Shown one piece after another: positions 31,502 through 40,861 of a stretch of DNA of 64,000 nt. How positions within the stretch are numbered: position 1 is the first letter of the stretch; the number at the start of each line of letters is the position of its first letter. The notes under the pieces were generated by a model. The model was given only the letters and a program-made list of their open reading frames with translations, did no database searches and was not told the DNA's origin. Both the position numbers and the translations under genes were made by a program. Source of the stretch: a virus; the IMG/VR virus record IMGVR_UViG_3300009085_000002, positions 1-64,000 of that record. One strand, given 5' to 3'.

Positions 31502-32209
31502 ATGTTATCAGGAAAATTTGTATCATTAAAAACAATACTTGAAAAAGTATTTAGAGATTATCAGGGTACTATTAATCCTGATGATTTATATGTAGAAGAA
31601 GCTTTAGAATGGACAGGAGAAGCTTTAGGGTTATTAGGAATAAATGCAGTTTATGAGGATGTAATAGAAGAAATAGAAGTAGAAGATTATTCTTGTGATA
31701 TACCTACAGGATTAGTACAAATTAATTTTATTAGATCCGTAGATAGTTATGTTCCTATTTATAAGAGTACAGACTTAATGTATAATTCTGAGAATTCTAA
31801 GTTTTTTGGAGATAGTTATACTTATAAAGAAAATAATGGGCACTACTTGTTTAATTTTGAAGAAGACACAGTAGAAATATCTTATAAGAAATATATAACA
31901 GACACTTATGGTCCAATGATTCCTGATGATGATACATTTAGATGTTATGTAGCTGAATTTATAGCTTGTAAAGTTGTAAAAAGATTATGGAGAATAGGAA
32001 AAATACCTGATAAGATTAGAATAGATTGTGAACAAGAATTATCTTTTTATGCAAAAAGAGCTCATATGAGAGGTATAACACCAGATTTAGCAAGTATGCA
32101 AAATTTTGTGAATATGTCTTTAAGACTATTACCAAATATTAATTGTTTTGATACAGCTTTTGGTAGTTTAAGAATGCAAGGACAGAGGCCAACCCCTAAT
32201 GTAAGATAA
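31502..32209 (+). CDS. Tubular tail protein (P22 gp4-like adaptor)
   Basis: A 235-residue protein with the helical/beta layout of head-tail adaptors: an N-terminal helix (FVSLKTILEKVFRDYQ), a beta region around VEDYSCDIPTGLVQINFI, and a C-terminal helix (DSFYAKRAHMRG-like region near residues 175-205). It lies between the IHF-like and stabilisation proteins, as the P22 gp4-like protein does in crAss-like genomes. It should link the portal to the short tail. Confidence 0.65.
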   Translation: MLSGKFVSLKTILEKVFRDYQGTINPDDLYVEEALEWTGEALGLLGINAVYEDVIEEIEVEDYSCDIPTGLVQINFIRSVDSYVPIYKSTDLMYNSENSKFFGDSYTYKENNGHYLFNFEEDTVEISYKKYITDTYGPMIPDDDTFRCYVAEFIACKVVKRLWRIGKIPDKIRIDCEQELSFYAKRAHMRGITPDLASMQNFVNMSLRLLPNINCFDTAFGSLRMQGQRPTPNVR

Positions 32210-32210
32210 T

Positions 32211-35200
32211 ATGAAACATAAAATAGGATTTTCCAAAGGATTAAATAAAGATATTTCTCCAGATAAATATGATAGTGAAAATTATTGGGATGCTATGAAT
32301 ATTCAGATTATGTCTGATACAGAGCATGGTGGGTATGCAGTTTCTCAAGAATTAGGTTTAGGAACTTTATTTTTATTTCCTACAGGCCATGAATTGCTAG
32401 GATGGACTACAATGAGAAATTATTTAATTTGTTTTACTGGAAAGAAATCTACAGCAGACTATTTATATATATGGCTGCTTGAATTTGAAGGTTCAATAGA
32501 TAAGATAAAAAAATCTTCTACTCCTGGAGATTACATAACTTATATGGATACTTTAAGTACTTCTTACCATTTAAAGTACTCTGCTGATCTAAATATAAAC
32601 TTTAGTGATTCTAATGAATTAAAAATAGATTGTCTTGCAAAGTATATAAATTCTACTTACGGTAAAGTATATTGGACAGATTTTAATAACCCCCTAAGAT
32701 CTATTAATATATTAGATCCATTAGTAGCCTCTACAGATTCAGGATTACTAGATGTTATTCCTGATATAGAATTAACTAATCCTAAGTATAATGTAACTTC
32801 TACAACATCTACAGAAGTACTACCTGGAGGTATTATTCCTTCTGGTATGGTTCAATATTGTTATCAACTCTTTAATAGAACTGGTGTTTATTCTGCTATA
32901 TCTTCAATGACAGCACTGTTACAATTAACTTCTGTAAGTCATGCTGTTGCAGATCCTCATGATTATATAGGAGATAGTTTAAGCACAAGTTCAAATAAAA
33001 AAATATCTATAAATATTACTAATACAGATAGTAATTATGAATATATAAGAATAATAGGTATATATTATACAGATAGCACGAATATTCCTTCAGTAAAAGT
33101 AGTTAAAGAGGCTATAAATCCAAAGACAGGAACTTTAATTGTAGTAGATAATGGTAGTAATTATTTAGAAACACTTACTATAGAGTCCTTAATAGGATCT
33201 AGTAATTTATTTACATGTAAAACTTTAGCAGTTAAAGATAAAAGACTTTGTGCTGGTAATATAGAAGAAACTTTCTTTGAAGTAGATTATGATACTAGAA
33301 CTTATAGATTTGAATATATAACTCCTTCTCCAAGATTATATGCAAGAATACAAAATGTTGATGGTACGGAAGCAATAACAAGTGATCCTATATTATATTT
33401 GGGAGGAGCTTGGAACTATGATAGAGCTTGGTTTGATACTATAATGAACGGAGGAGAATCCATTCCAGAGGAACATGACTGTTTTATTGGTTATAATAGT
33501 TTATATGATGCTACAGCAAATAATACTAATAATCCCTTATATTTCTATAAGTGGATGTTATATGATAATGGAGATGGTACTTGGACTAGAAGATTAGGAG
33601 GTATGGGAAAAAATATAGACTATTGGTTTACAATAGATCCTATAATAATGTTAGATAATGATGTTAATTCTGAGGAATATTTATCATCAAAAGGAAATTA
33701 TAACTATGATTCTTGGTATCCTAATGCAAGTAGAGTATCAGATGCTTATGATGATTGGATTAACTATAAATGTTATACTAATTCAGGTTGCTTTAGGGGA
33801 TATCAAAGAGATGAAATATATAGATTTGGAATAGTTTTTATTAATGGAAAGGGCCAGAGATCCTATGTATCTTGGATTGGAGATATTAAAATGCCCGCTA
33901 TATGGGAAGAAGATGCAATTGAAACTATTACTGGAATATATACATTTCCTACAGCTATATGGGATAATACTTATTCAGAATTAAAAGGATGTACACTATC
34001 AATAAATTTTAAATTATATAATATACCTATAGATCCTATTACTGGTGTAGAATATAGATATCAAATAGTTAGAGTAATTAGAAATCAATCAGATCAATCT
34101 ATACATTCTCAAGGTGTATGTAGAACTTTACAAGATGTTGGAACTGCAATGACTGAGTGGTATATGGACTTTCCAATAAATGCTACTCCGGCAGGACAAA
34201 CTTATGCTAAATATTTTACTTCTCCTGAAATATGTTTTTTAGGTAGTAATTTAAATGATCTTACATCTTATTATTTAGATAATCAATACACCTTTTATGA
34301 AACTGGAGATACTGTCTATGGAGTAAATAATTTACAAAAAATGGGAGAAGAGACAAGTATATCTTCTCCTATTGAAGCTTATGTATATAAGGGAAGGACT
34401 TGGGATAGAATGTATAATACAGTTACTCCTGGATTTGAAAAGCCTTTGACTGAAGCTACTCATAAAGTAGAAACTATATTAGATAGTTTTATAGCAGATC
34501 AAGAAGTTGATACTTTAACTGAATCTTTATCAGGACCATCTGGAGGCTATACAATTCTTATGAATATTAATGAGTTTGATCCAACTAATATGTATGGAAA
34601 AGTAGCTTTTATAACAACAAATATGTTACAAAGGCATGATGATTCAATTAGTTGTGTATCTAATTTAAAAACTATTAATATAAATCAATATGGTGGGTCT
34701 ACTTATATAGCAAGACAGAATAATGAATATATAATTTGTACAGGAATACTTAATGGAGAAAACTCCAGAAAACAAGTATTTGGAGGAGATATTTATATAT
34801 GTTATTTCTCTTGGTTAATGGCTGTAAATAGAGGACTTTTAGGAGCTACTTATGCAAGCAATGTACAAATTGTAGGGTTATATCCTATAGAAACTAGGTA
34901 TAATTTAGATATGCAGCATGGTGATTTTTGGCCTTATTTAAAAGAAGTATATTTAAGTGGTTATGCTGGTAGTTCTTATGCTCCTACAACTCAAACCAAA
35001 GACTATTATTTATATAATTCTGTGTATTCTAGAGAAGAAGATGTTATTAAATATTATGCTAAACCTGTATTATTTGAAGAACAACAACATATAGATACTC
35101 AAATTAAAATATCAGATCAAGCAATAGGTTCTGAACTTATAGATAGTTGGTTATCTTTTCAAACAAATAATATTTCAGAAGTAGATACTGAGTATGGAGC

Positions 35201-36359
35201 AATAAATAAATTATTAACTTGGAAAGATAAATTATATTTTTTTCAAGATATTGGCTTTGGTATTCAAGCATTGAATGAAAGAGCTTTAATGAGAACTGAA
35301 ACTGGAGAAGAATTAGTTATGGGTTCTGGAAATATAGTAGGAGATTATGGATATATATCTACTAACTATGGAACTAAATTTATGAGATCTGTATTAGGTA
35401 CAGAATCTTCTATATATTTTATAGATTCCTTATCAAAAGCTTTAGTATCTTATAATATGTCTCAACAAATACCTATTAATAAAATTAAAGGATTAAACAG
35501 TTATTTTAATAATTATTTAAATGGGGATATTACTGTAGAAGATTACGGAAATTTAGATATAGATATAAATTCTGGATTTGATAAAGAGAATAATAGAATA
35601 TATTATACAATAAAAAATTCCTATACTATTACAGTACCTACAACAAGTAATTACTTCTTATTATATACAGGATATGCTTATAAAATGGATCTAATAAAAG
35701 AGGGATCTATTTGGTATTATGGTACAACTCCTATAACTATAACATCAATAAATACAAGTTATTCTCCAGTAAGAATATATTTTACTGGAGCAACTATAAC
35801 TAATGCTTATACTAAACTTACAATACCCTTACAATTTACTATTTCATATAATGAATTATTAAACATATTTGAATCATTTCATGATTATTTACCTGATTTT
35901 TATGTAAGTGTACAGGATAAATTATTGCAGCACACTAGAAATGCAGTATCAGGTGGTGCATCTGGAACTAGATTAACTTCTGTACATAATGCAGGATTAC
36001 CAAATAGAACTTCTTATATAACTATACTTAGTAATCAATATCCAGATTTAATTAAGACTTTTACTAATTTAGAATATGACTTATCTACAAAATATTTAGA
36101 TAAAGATATATATGATAGTAATCTTTCTTCTATTCAAGTATATAATGATTATCAGAATACTAATGAAATAACTTTAACTAGTAATAATAGTAAAAGAAGA
36201 ATGAGAACATGGAGATATACAATTCCTAGAAGTATAGCAATGACTACAGGTGATAGAACTGATGCCAGAATAAGAGATTATTATAGTAAGATAAAATTTA
36301 AATTCATAACTAATAAAATACAAAAACTTAGAAATGTGATAGTTAAGTTTTTACCATAA
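32211..36359 (+). CDS. Tail stabilisation protein (P22 gp10-like)
   Basis: A 1382-residue protein starting MKHKIGFSKGLNKDISPDKY, with beta-strand after beta-strand and no membrane segments (for example VVDNGSNYLETLTIESLIG and DYLYIWLLEFEGSIDKI). The N-terminal part fits the propeller-like gp10 family of tail stabilisation proteins, here extended to unusual length. It would form the distal tail, the muzzle-like part of crAss-like virions. The gene has a two-base gap from the adaptor. Its last 100 residues are basic (RRMRTWRYTIPRS). Confidence 0.65.
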   Translation: MKHKIGFSKGLNKDISPDKYDSENYWDAMNIQIMSDTEHGGYAVSQELGLGTLFLFPTGHELLGWTTMRNYLICFTGKKSTADYLYIWLLEFEGSIDKIKKSSTPGDYITYMDTLSTSYHLKYSADLNINFSDSNELKIDCLAKYINSTYGKVYWTDFNNPLRSINILDPLVASTDSGLLDVIPDIELTNPKYNVTSTTSTEVLPGGIIPSGMVQYCYQLFNRTGVYSAISSMTALLQLTSVSHAVADPHDYIGDSLSTSSNKKISINITNTDSNYEYIRIIGIYYTDSTNIPSVKVVKEAINPKTGTLIVVDNGSNYLETLTIESLIGSSNLFTCKTLAVKDKRLCAGNIEETFFEVDYDTRTYRFEYITPSPRLYARIQNVDGTEAITSDPILYLGGAWNYDRAWFDTIMNGGESIPEEHDCFIGYNSLYDATANNTNNPLYFYKWMLYDNGDGTWTRRLGGMGKNIDYWFTIDPIIMLDNDVNSEEYLSSKGNYNYDSWYPNASRVSDAYDDWINYKCYTNSGCFRGYQRDEIYRFGIVFINGKGQRSYVSWIGDIKMPAIWEEDAIETITGIYTFPTAIWDNTYSELKGCTLSINFKLYNIPIDPITGVEYRYQIVRVIRNQSDQSIHSQGVCRTLQDVGTAMTEWYMDFPINATPAGQTYAKYFTSPEICFLGSNLNDLTSYYLDNQYTFYETGDTVYGVNNLQKMGEETSISSPIEAYVYKGRTWDRMYNTVTPGFEKPLTEATHKVETILDSFIADQEVDTLTESLSGPSGGYTILMNINEFDPTNMYGKVAFITTNMLQRHDDSISCVSNLKTININQYGGSTYIARQNNEYIICTGILNGENSRKQVFGGDIYICYFSWLMAVNRGLLGATYASNVQIVGLYPIETRYNLDMQHGDFWPYLKEVYLSGYAGSSYAPTTQTKDYYLYNSVYSREEDVIKYYAKPVLFEEQQHIDTQIKISDQAIGSELIDSWLSFQTNNISEVDTEYGAINKLLTWKDKLYFFQDIGFGIQALNERALMRTETGEELVMGSGNIVGDYGYISTNYGTKFMRSVLGTESSIYFIDSLSKALVSYNMSQQIPINKIKGLNSYFNNYLNGDITVEDYGNLDIDINSGFDKENNRIYYTIKNSYTITVPTTSNYFLLYTGYAYKMDLIKEGSIWYYGTTPITITSINTSYSPVRIYFTGATITNAYTKLTIPLQFTISYNELLNIFESFHDYLPDFYVSVQDKLLQHTRNAVSGGASGTRLTSVHNAGLPNRTSYITILSNQYPDLIKTFTNLEYDLSTKYLDKDIYDSNLSSIQVYNDYQNTNEITLTSNNSKRRMRTWRYTIPRSIAMTTGDRTDARIRDYYSKIKFKFITNKIQKLRNVIVKFLP

Positions 36360-36389
36360 TATATATATTTAATATTAATATAAAATAAA

Positions 36390-36421
36390 TTTGATTTTAC
36401 TTAAAATAAGTATTAATTTTG
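36390..36421 (+). promoter_or_regulatory. Bacteroidota-type promoter for the cargo genes
   Basis: TTTG (36390-36393), 20 bases, TAATTTTG (36414-36421): a full match. Start of transcription should be near 36427, about 14 bases before ATG 36441. No terminator is visible between this and the previous gene. Confidence 0.75.
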
Positions 36422-36440
36422 TTAAATAAGGAATTTAAAT

Positions 36441-38552
36441 ATGTCTTATAATAATAAAAAAAATAAGAAACTATCTTTTGCTGATTTAGCAAAGAAAATA
36501 GATAAAAAGTATTCTAAAGCTTCTAAATATGATAAAGTAGCACAGGAGTCCAAAGAATCAGAATTAGAAACCCTAAGATTACAACAAGAGGGTATTAAAA
36601 ATAATCTTCCTCAGTATGGTGGAGGTGGTGCATTACAAGGGGGTGTCACTGGATTATCTACAGGTGCTCAAATAGGTACTATGATAATGCCAGGTTGGGG
36701 TACTGCTATAGGGGGAGGTTTAGGACTAATTGGTGGTGCTTTAATGGGTAGTAAAGCAGAAGATAAGGCTAAAAAAGAAGAAGAAAAAAGATATCAAGAT
36801 CAATTAGAAATGCAAAGAATTGCTTTACAGATGCAATCAAAAGCAATGCAACCTATGCAATATGCTAATATGGGAATGTCTAATAAACCAGTAGTTTCTT
36901 TTGCTTATGGAGGAGATTTAGCCAAAACAATGCAAACAGGATTAATGCAGTATAATGGACCTTTACATGGTAATAATCCTAATGGTGGTATTCCTATTGA
37001 TAAAAATGGAGTTCCTACAAATATAAGTAATAATCAACCAATAGCTTCTACTGAAGGTGGAGAACTTGCTTATAAGGGATATATTTATTCTAATAAATTA
37101 GGACCAGAAGGAGAAATAATTAATAAAAAAACTATATCAAAAACTACTACTCCTATAGAATCTATACAAAAAGTTCCTTATAAAACTATAGAACAATTAC
37201 CTTATGAAATAAAAGAAAGAATACAAGGCAGACAACAAACTAATATTAATAAAACTGAATCTACTAAAACTTATTCAGTAAGTCCTAATTTTAGACCAAT
37301 TACTTCTGAAACATTTAGACAGCATAATAAAAAAAATTCTATATTTTCAGATGATGAGTTAAAAAATATATATAGTAAAGATCCTAAAGAAGCTGCTGAA
37401 TTAGCAAACAAAAGAATAAAAGAAACTTATGGTACATTAGAAGATAATTATTTACCTTACAAGTTTGAAGCAAAAGATGGTAAGTTAAATATTAGAAATA
37501 ATAGAGCTATAGTTACATTTAATAAATCTGAATATAGTGAATCTGGAAAGAAGAAACCTAAATCCATAGGAGATACTTATGAATTATATGATTATGATAA
37601 ACCAGTTAAAGATCAATTGGGAGATATTCAAAAAAGGTTTATATTAACAGGAGAACAACCTAAGATGCAATATGGGGGAGAATTAGGAGATATATCTGGT
37701 TTAGGTTCTTTATTAGGAGATACTAGTACTGGATTAGGAAATTTAGGTACAGGACAAATTATGGACACAAGTTCTGAATTAGGTAGTGTGTCAAACTTAA
37801 GTTCAATACTAGGAGGAGAATCTGGAGGAGGATTTATGCAAGGATTAGGTAATGTAGGATCTTTTCTTAATAAAAATCAGGGATTATTAAGTGGATTATC
37901 TGGGTTAGCTTCTGAAATAGGAGTTAATAAAAGAGATATTAGAAATGCAATTCCAGCACCAGTTAATTATCAAAGAGTTACTCCTTATATGGTTAATTAT
38001 AATCAAGAAAGACAAGATATAGGTCAAACTTTTGATATTGCTGAGAATCAAGCTAGAAAAAATGCTATAAATTCTTCTAGAACTAGAGGAGAATTAATGA
38101 CAAGTATGGCTGCTGCAAATGCTGGTTTAGCAAGACAAAGAGGTAGTGCTATAGGACAATCTTATCAGAATGAACAAGTACAAAATGTTAATAGTTTAAC
38201 TCAAGCTAATAGAGTAAATTCTATGATTCAAATGGAAGAAGCAAATACTAGACAACAAGAACTAGATGCTGCTGAAGCTAAAAAATCACAAGCATATCAT
38301 AACATATCTCAGTCTTATCAAGGATTTTTAAGAGATCAGTCTGCTGAAAGAAGTCAAGATGAAGCAATGAAATATCTAGGATTAGGTAGTCCTTCTTTAG
38401 GACAAATAGAAGTAAGCGGATCTAAATATCCTTCAGTTAATGTAGGAAATGGATTATCTTATGCAAATGTAAATGGAGAAAAGATGTATTTCTATAATAA
38501 TAATCCTATAACTCAAGAACAATATAAGAGTATATTAATGGGAGGTTCCTAA
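36441..38552 (+). CDS. Probable internal virion (cargo) protein
   Basis: A 703-residue protein. Residues 1-45 are strongly basic. Residues 60-105 are Gly-rich and hydrophobic (GTMIMPGWGTAIGGGLGLIG), a pattern that could cross membranes during ejection. YGG motifs recur (QYGGGG, AYGGDL, QYGGEL), followed by a Gln/Ala-rich helical C-terminal part (SSRTRGELMTSMAAANAG). Proteins like this precede the RNA polymerase in crAss-like genomes and are packaged with it. It has its own promoter and overlaps the next start by one base. Confidence 0.6.
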   Translation: MSYNNKKNKKLSFADLAKKIDKKYSKASKYDKVAQESKESELETLRLQQEGIKNNLPQYGGGGALQGGVTGLSTGAQIGTMIMPGWGTAIGGGLGLIGGALMGSKAEDKAKKEEEKRYQDQLEMQRIALQMQSKAMQPMQYANMGMSNKPVVSFAYGGDLAKTMQTGLMQYNGPLHGNNPNGGIPIDKNGVPTNISNNQPIASTEGGELAYKGYIYSNKLGPEGEIINKKTISKTTTPIESIQKVPYKTIEQLPYEIKERIQGRQQTNINKTESTKTYSVSPNFRPITSETFRQHNKKNSIFSDDELKNIYSKDPKEAAELANKRIKETYGTLEDNYLPYKFEAKDGKLNIRNNRAIVTFNKSEYSESGKKKPKSIGDTYELYDYDKPVKDQLGDIQKRFILTGEQPKMQYGGELGDISGLGSLLGDTSTGLGNLGTGQIMDTSSELGSVSNLSSILGGESGGGFMQGLGNVGSFLNKNQGLLSGLSGLASEIGVNKRDIRNAIPAPVNYQRVTPYMVNYNQERQDIGQTFDIAENQARKNAINSSRTRGELMTSMAAANAGLARQRGSAIGQSYQNEQVQNVNSLTQANRVNSMIQMEEANTRQQELDAAEAKKSQAYHNISQSYQGFLRDQSAERSQDEAMKYLGLGSPSLGQIEVSGSKYPSVNVGNGLSYANVNGEKMYFYNNNPITQEQYKSILMGGS

Positions 38553-40861
38553 TGCCAAGATATAACTATACACCAAGTAATCTACAACCAGGTTATGTAT
38601 CTCAATTTGTACCTATAGATTACCAATTTATTACTGGAGAAATTGATAAGAGGCAACAAAGAATAGATACTGCTACTCTTAATAAAGGAAAAGCTGTAGA
38701 AGATTTAAATAAAGATTTTGCAGTTACTCCAGAAGATCAGGAATATCTTGATAATATGAGAGAAGGCATAAAAAATGATTTTAAAGATATTATAAATAAA
38801 TATGATGGGGATTTAAGTACAGCTTCCAATGATTTAGTTACTTATATAGGAAATATGAGGAGTGATCCATTTTGGCAATCAAATGAAATAAATAAGTTAA
38901 AATGGGATGAGTATGAAAAGAAAAGAATGGAGTTTGGGGATCAAGCAGTACAATTTATGAAACCATCTTCAGTAACTAAATTTGATGAAAATGGTACTTT
39001 TAGGGGTATTAAAACTCCACAAGAATTACAATATGAAATAGAAAAAAAGACAGATTCAGAACAAATAGCTACAGATATATATAAAAATTTGCAAGCAGAT
39101 AGTAAATTTAAAGGTATAGATTATATAGGGTATTGGGCTAAGTTCAATGATATAAAAGAGATTACAGATCAGAAAATTAAAGATGTAGCACATAACAGTA
39201 TTAATGCATTTAAGGAAGCAGACCCTCAGTTTCTTAGAAGAATATTATTAAATAATGGTATGTATAATGCATCTGGAATTACTCCAGAACAAGCAGAACA
39301 ATTACTTAATAAAAAAGCTAGAGAAGAAGGGGTGATATATAATGGTAAATTATATAAAGGAGATAATCAAGTAGATAATATTATTTATAATTTTTTAATT
39401 GCATCTAATGCAGATAGACCTTATGAACAAGAGGATTATAAAGTATTAGAAAATCCTTATGCTGTAGAAAAGTTAAGAGCACAATTTACTCCTCAACCTA
39501 GGCAGTATCCTGGAGAATCTGGCTATTTACAACAAGTAGACCCAATACAGGAAGTTAAAGATGCTTTAGTAAAGAATAAAGAACTTACTTTAACTGATTT
39601 AGGTGCAGTAGGAAGAATAATAGAAAACACTAATATAGAAAAAGACCCTAATGCACAAAATACATGGTTTGAAAGACTTGCGTGGAATTTAGTTCCTTCT
39701 AATATTAAAAAAGCTGGAGCAGTTCTTAAAGAAGTTAAAAATAAGCAAGTATCTACTATAATGAATTCTAAAGGAATAACAGGAGATCCTAATGATTATC
39801 TTATAAAAAAAGATATAGATGGTAATCCTACTTTAGTAAGAGCAACTCAATTTCAGAAAGTTCCTTATACTGTAACTGGAGGAGAAATGTCTCAGGAAAC
39901 TCTTAAATTTTTAAAGAATAGATACGCAGGTACTTTGTATAATGCGGGGTTAGTTCTAAGCCAAGATCCTTCTGGTAATTTAGATATAAAATCTAAGGAA
40001 GGTAAGCCTCTTAATTTCGATGAGTATACTAAAGTAAATCAGTTTGTTGCAGATAGGATTAATGATAATTATACATTATATAATCCTACTTGGGAAAATC
40101 CTATAGTTGTAGATGCAAAAGGAAAAGAATCTACTTATGGACAATCTAGAGAAGATGATTTGGGTCTTACAGAATTTAATAAGAATATTTATGGAGAGAA
40201 AGATAAAGATAAAATAATATCTTCAGCTGCAAGTAATTTAAATATAGATTTAGATAATAAAAACTTTTTCTATGTGGGAGGTAACTCAGATTATGAGGGG
40301 CAATATTTAGAAAATGCTTCTTTTAGTGATATTATTAAGAATAATAAGTTACCTTTAATAGGATTTAATGTAATTGGTAATTCTAATGATTTACCTGGAG
40401 TTGGACCAATGGATATAATTGAAATAAGAATGGGTGCGCCTGGAGGTAAAGAAATTAAAACTATTAAAACTGCCAGACCTAGATCAGATGCTTCTATATT
40501 AGATTATTTAGATGCTGGACAAAAACAAATACAGTATGGGTATGAACATAATAATGAAATAGTTATACCACTAGATAAAACTGCTCAAACAGATATTTTA
40601 AATTCAAGAGAATTAGGAGAAACTACTGAGTTCGCACAAAATCCTAAAGGAAAGTTTGTTAAAATTGTACCAGTTACTAGAGGTAATAATAGTATTGGAT
40701 TTGAAGTAATATATCCTAGTACTGGAGGAATAATGAAAAGTATGAATAATCCTACAAATGATCCAAATTTACCTAATTCTGCCTATTATCCTAGTGTAGA
40801 AGAAGCTTATAATGGTTTCTATTCTAGTTATATTGATATGTTAAGTAAACCTAAGAAATAA
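38552..40861 (+). CDS. Probable internal virion (cargo) protein
   Basis: A 769-residue, mostly helical protein with alternating charged and polar stretches and no membrane segments (for example NDFAVTPEDQEYLDNMREG-like helices near residue 60). It overlaps both neighbours by one base, as coupled virion genes do. Placed between the Gly-rich protein and the RNA polymerase polypeptide, it is likely injected or packaged with them. No catalytic motif was found. Confidence 0.55.
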   Translation: MPRYNYTPSNLQPGYVSQFVPIDYQFITGEIDKRQQRIDTATLNKGKAVEDLNKDFAVTPEDQEYLDNMREGIKNDFKDIINKYDGDLSTASNDLVTYIGNMRSDPFWQSNEINKLKWDEYEKKRMEFGDQAVQFMKPSSVTKFDENGTFRGIKTPQELQYEIEKKTDSEQIATDIYKNLQADSKFKGIDYIGYWAKFNDIKEITDQKIKDVAHNSINAFKEADPQFLRRILLNNGMYNASGITPEQAEQLLNKKAREEGVIYNGKLYKGDNQVDNIIYNFLIASNADRPYEQEDYKVLENPYAVEKLRAQFTPQPRQYPGESGYLQQVDPIQEVKDALVKNKELTLTDLGAVGRIIENTNIEKDPNAQNTWFERLAWNLVPSNIKKAGAVLKEVKNKQVSTIMNSKGITGDPNDYLIKKDIDGNPTLVRATQFQKVPYTVTGGEMSQETLKFLKNRYAGTLYNAGLVLSQDPSGNLDIKSKEGKPLNFDEYTKVNQFVADRINDNYTLYNPTWENPIVVDAKGKESTYGQSREDDLGLTEFNKNIYGEKDKDKIISSAASNLNIDLDNKNFFYVGGNSDYEGQYLENASFSDIIKNNKLPLIGFNVIGNSNDLPGVGPMDIIEIRMGAPGGKEIKTIKTARPRSDASILDYLDAGQKQIQYGYEHNNEIVIPLDKTAQTDILNSRELGETTEFAQNPKGKFVKIVPVTRGNNSIGFEVIYPSTGGIMKSMNNPTNDPNLPNSAYYPSVEEAYNGFYSSYIDMLSKPKK

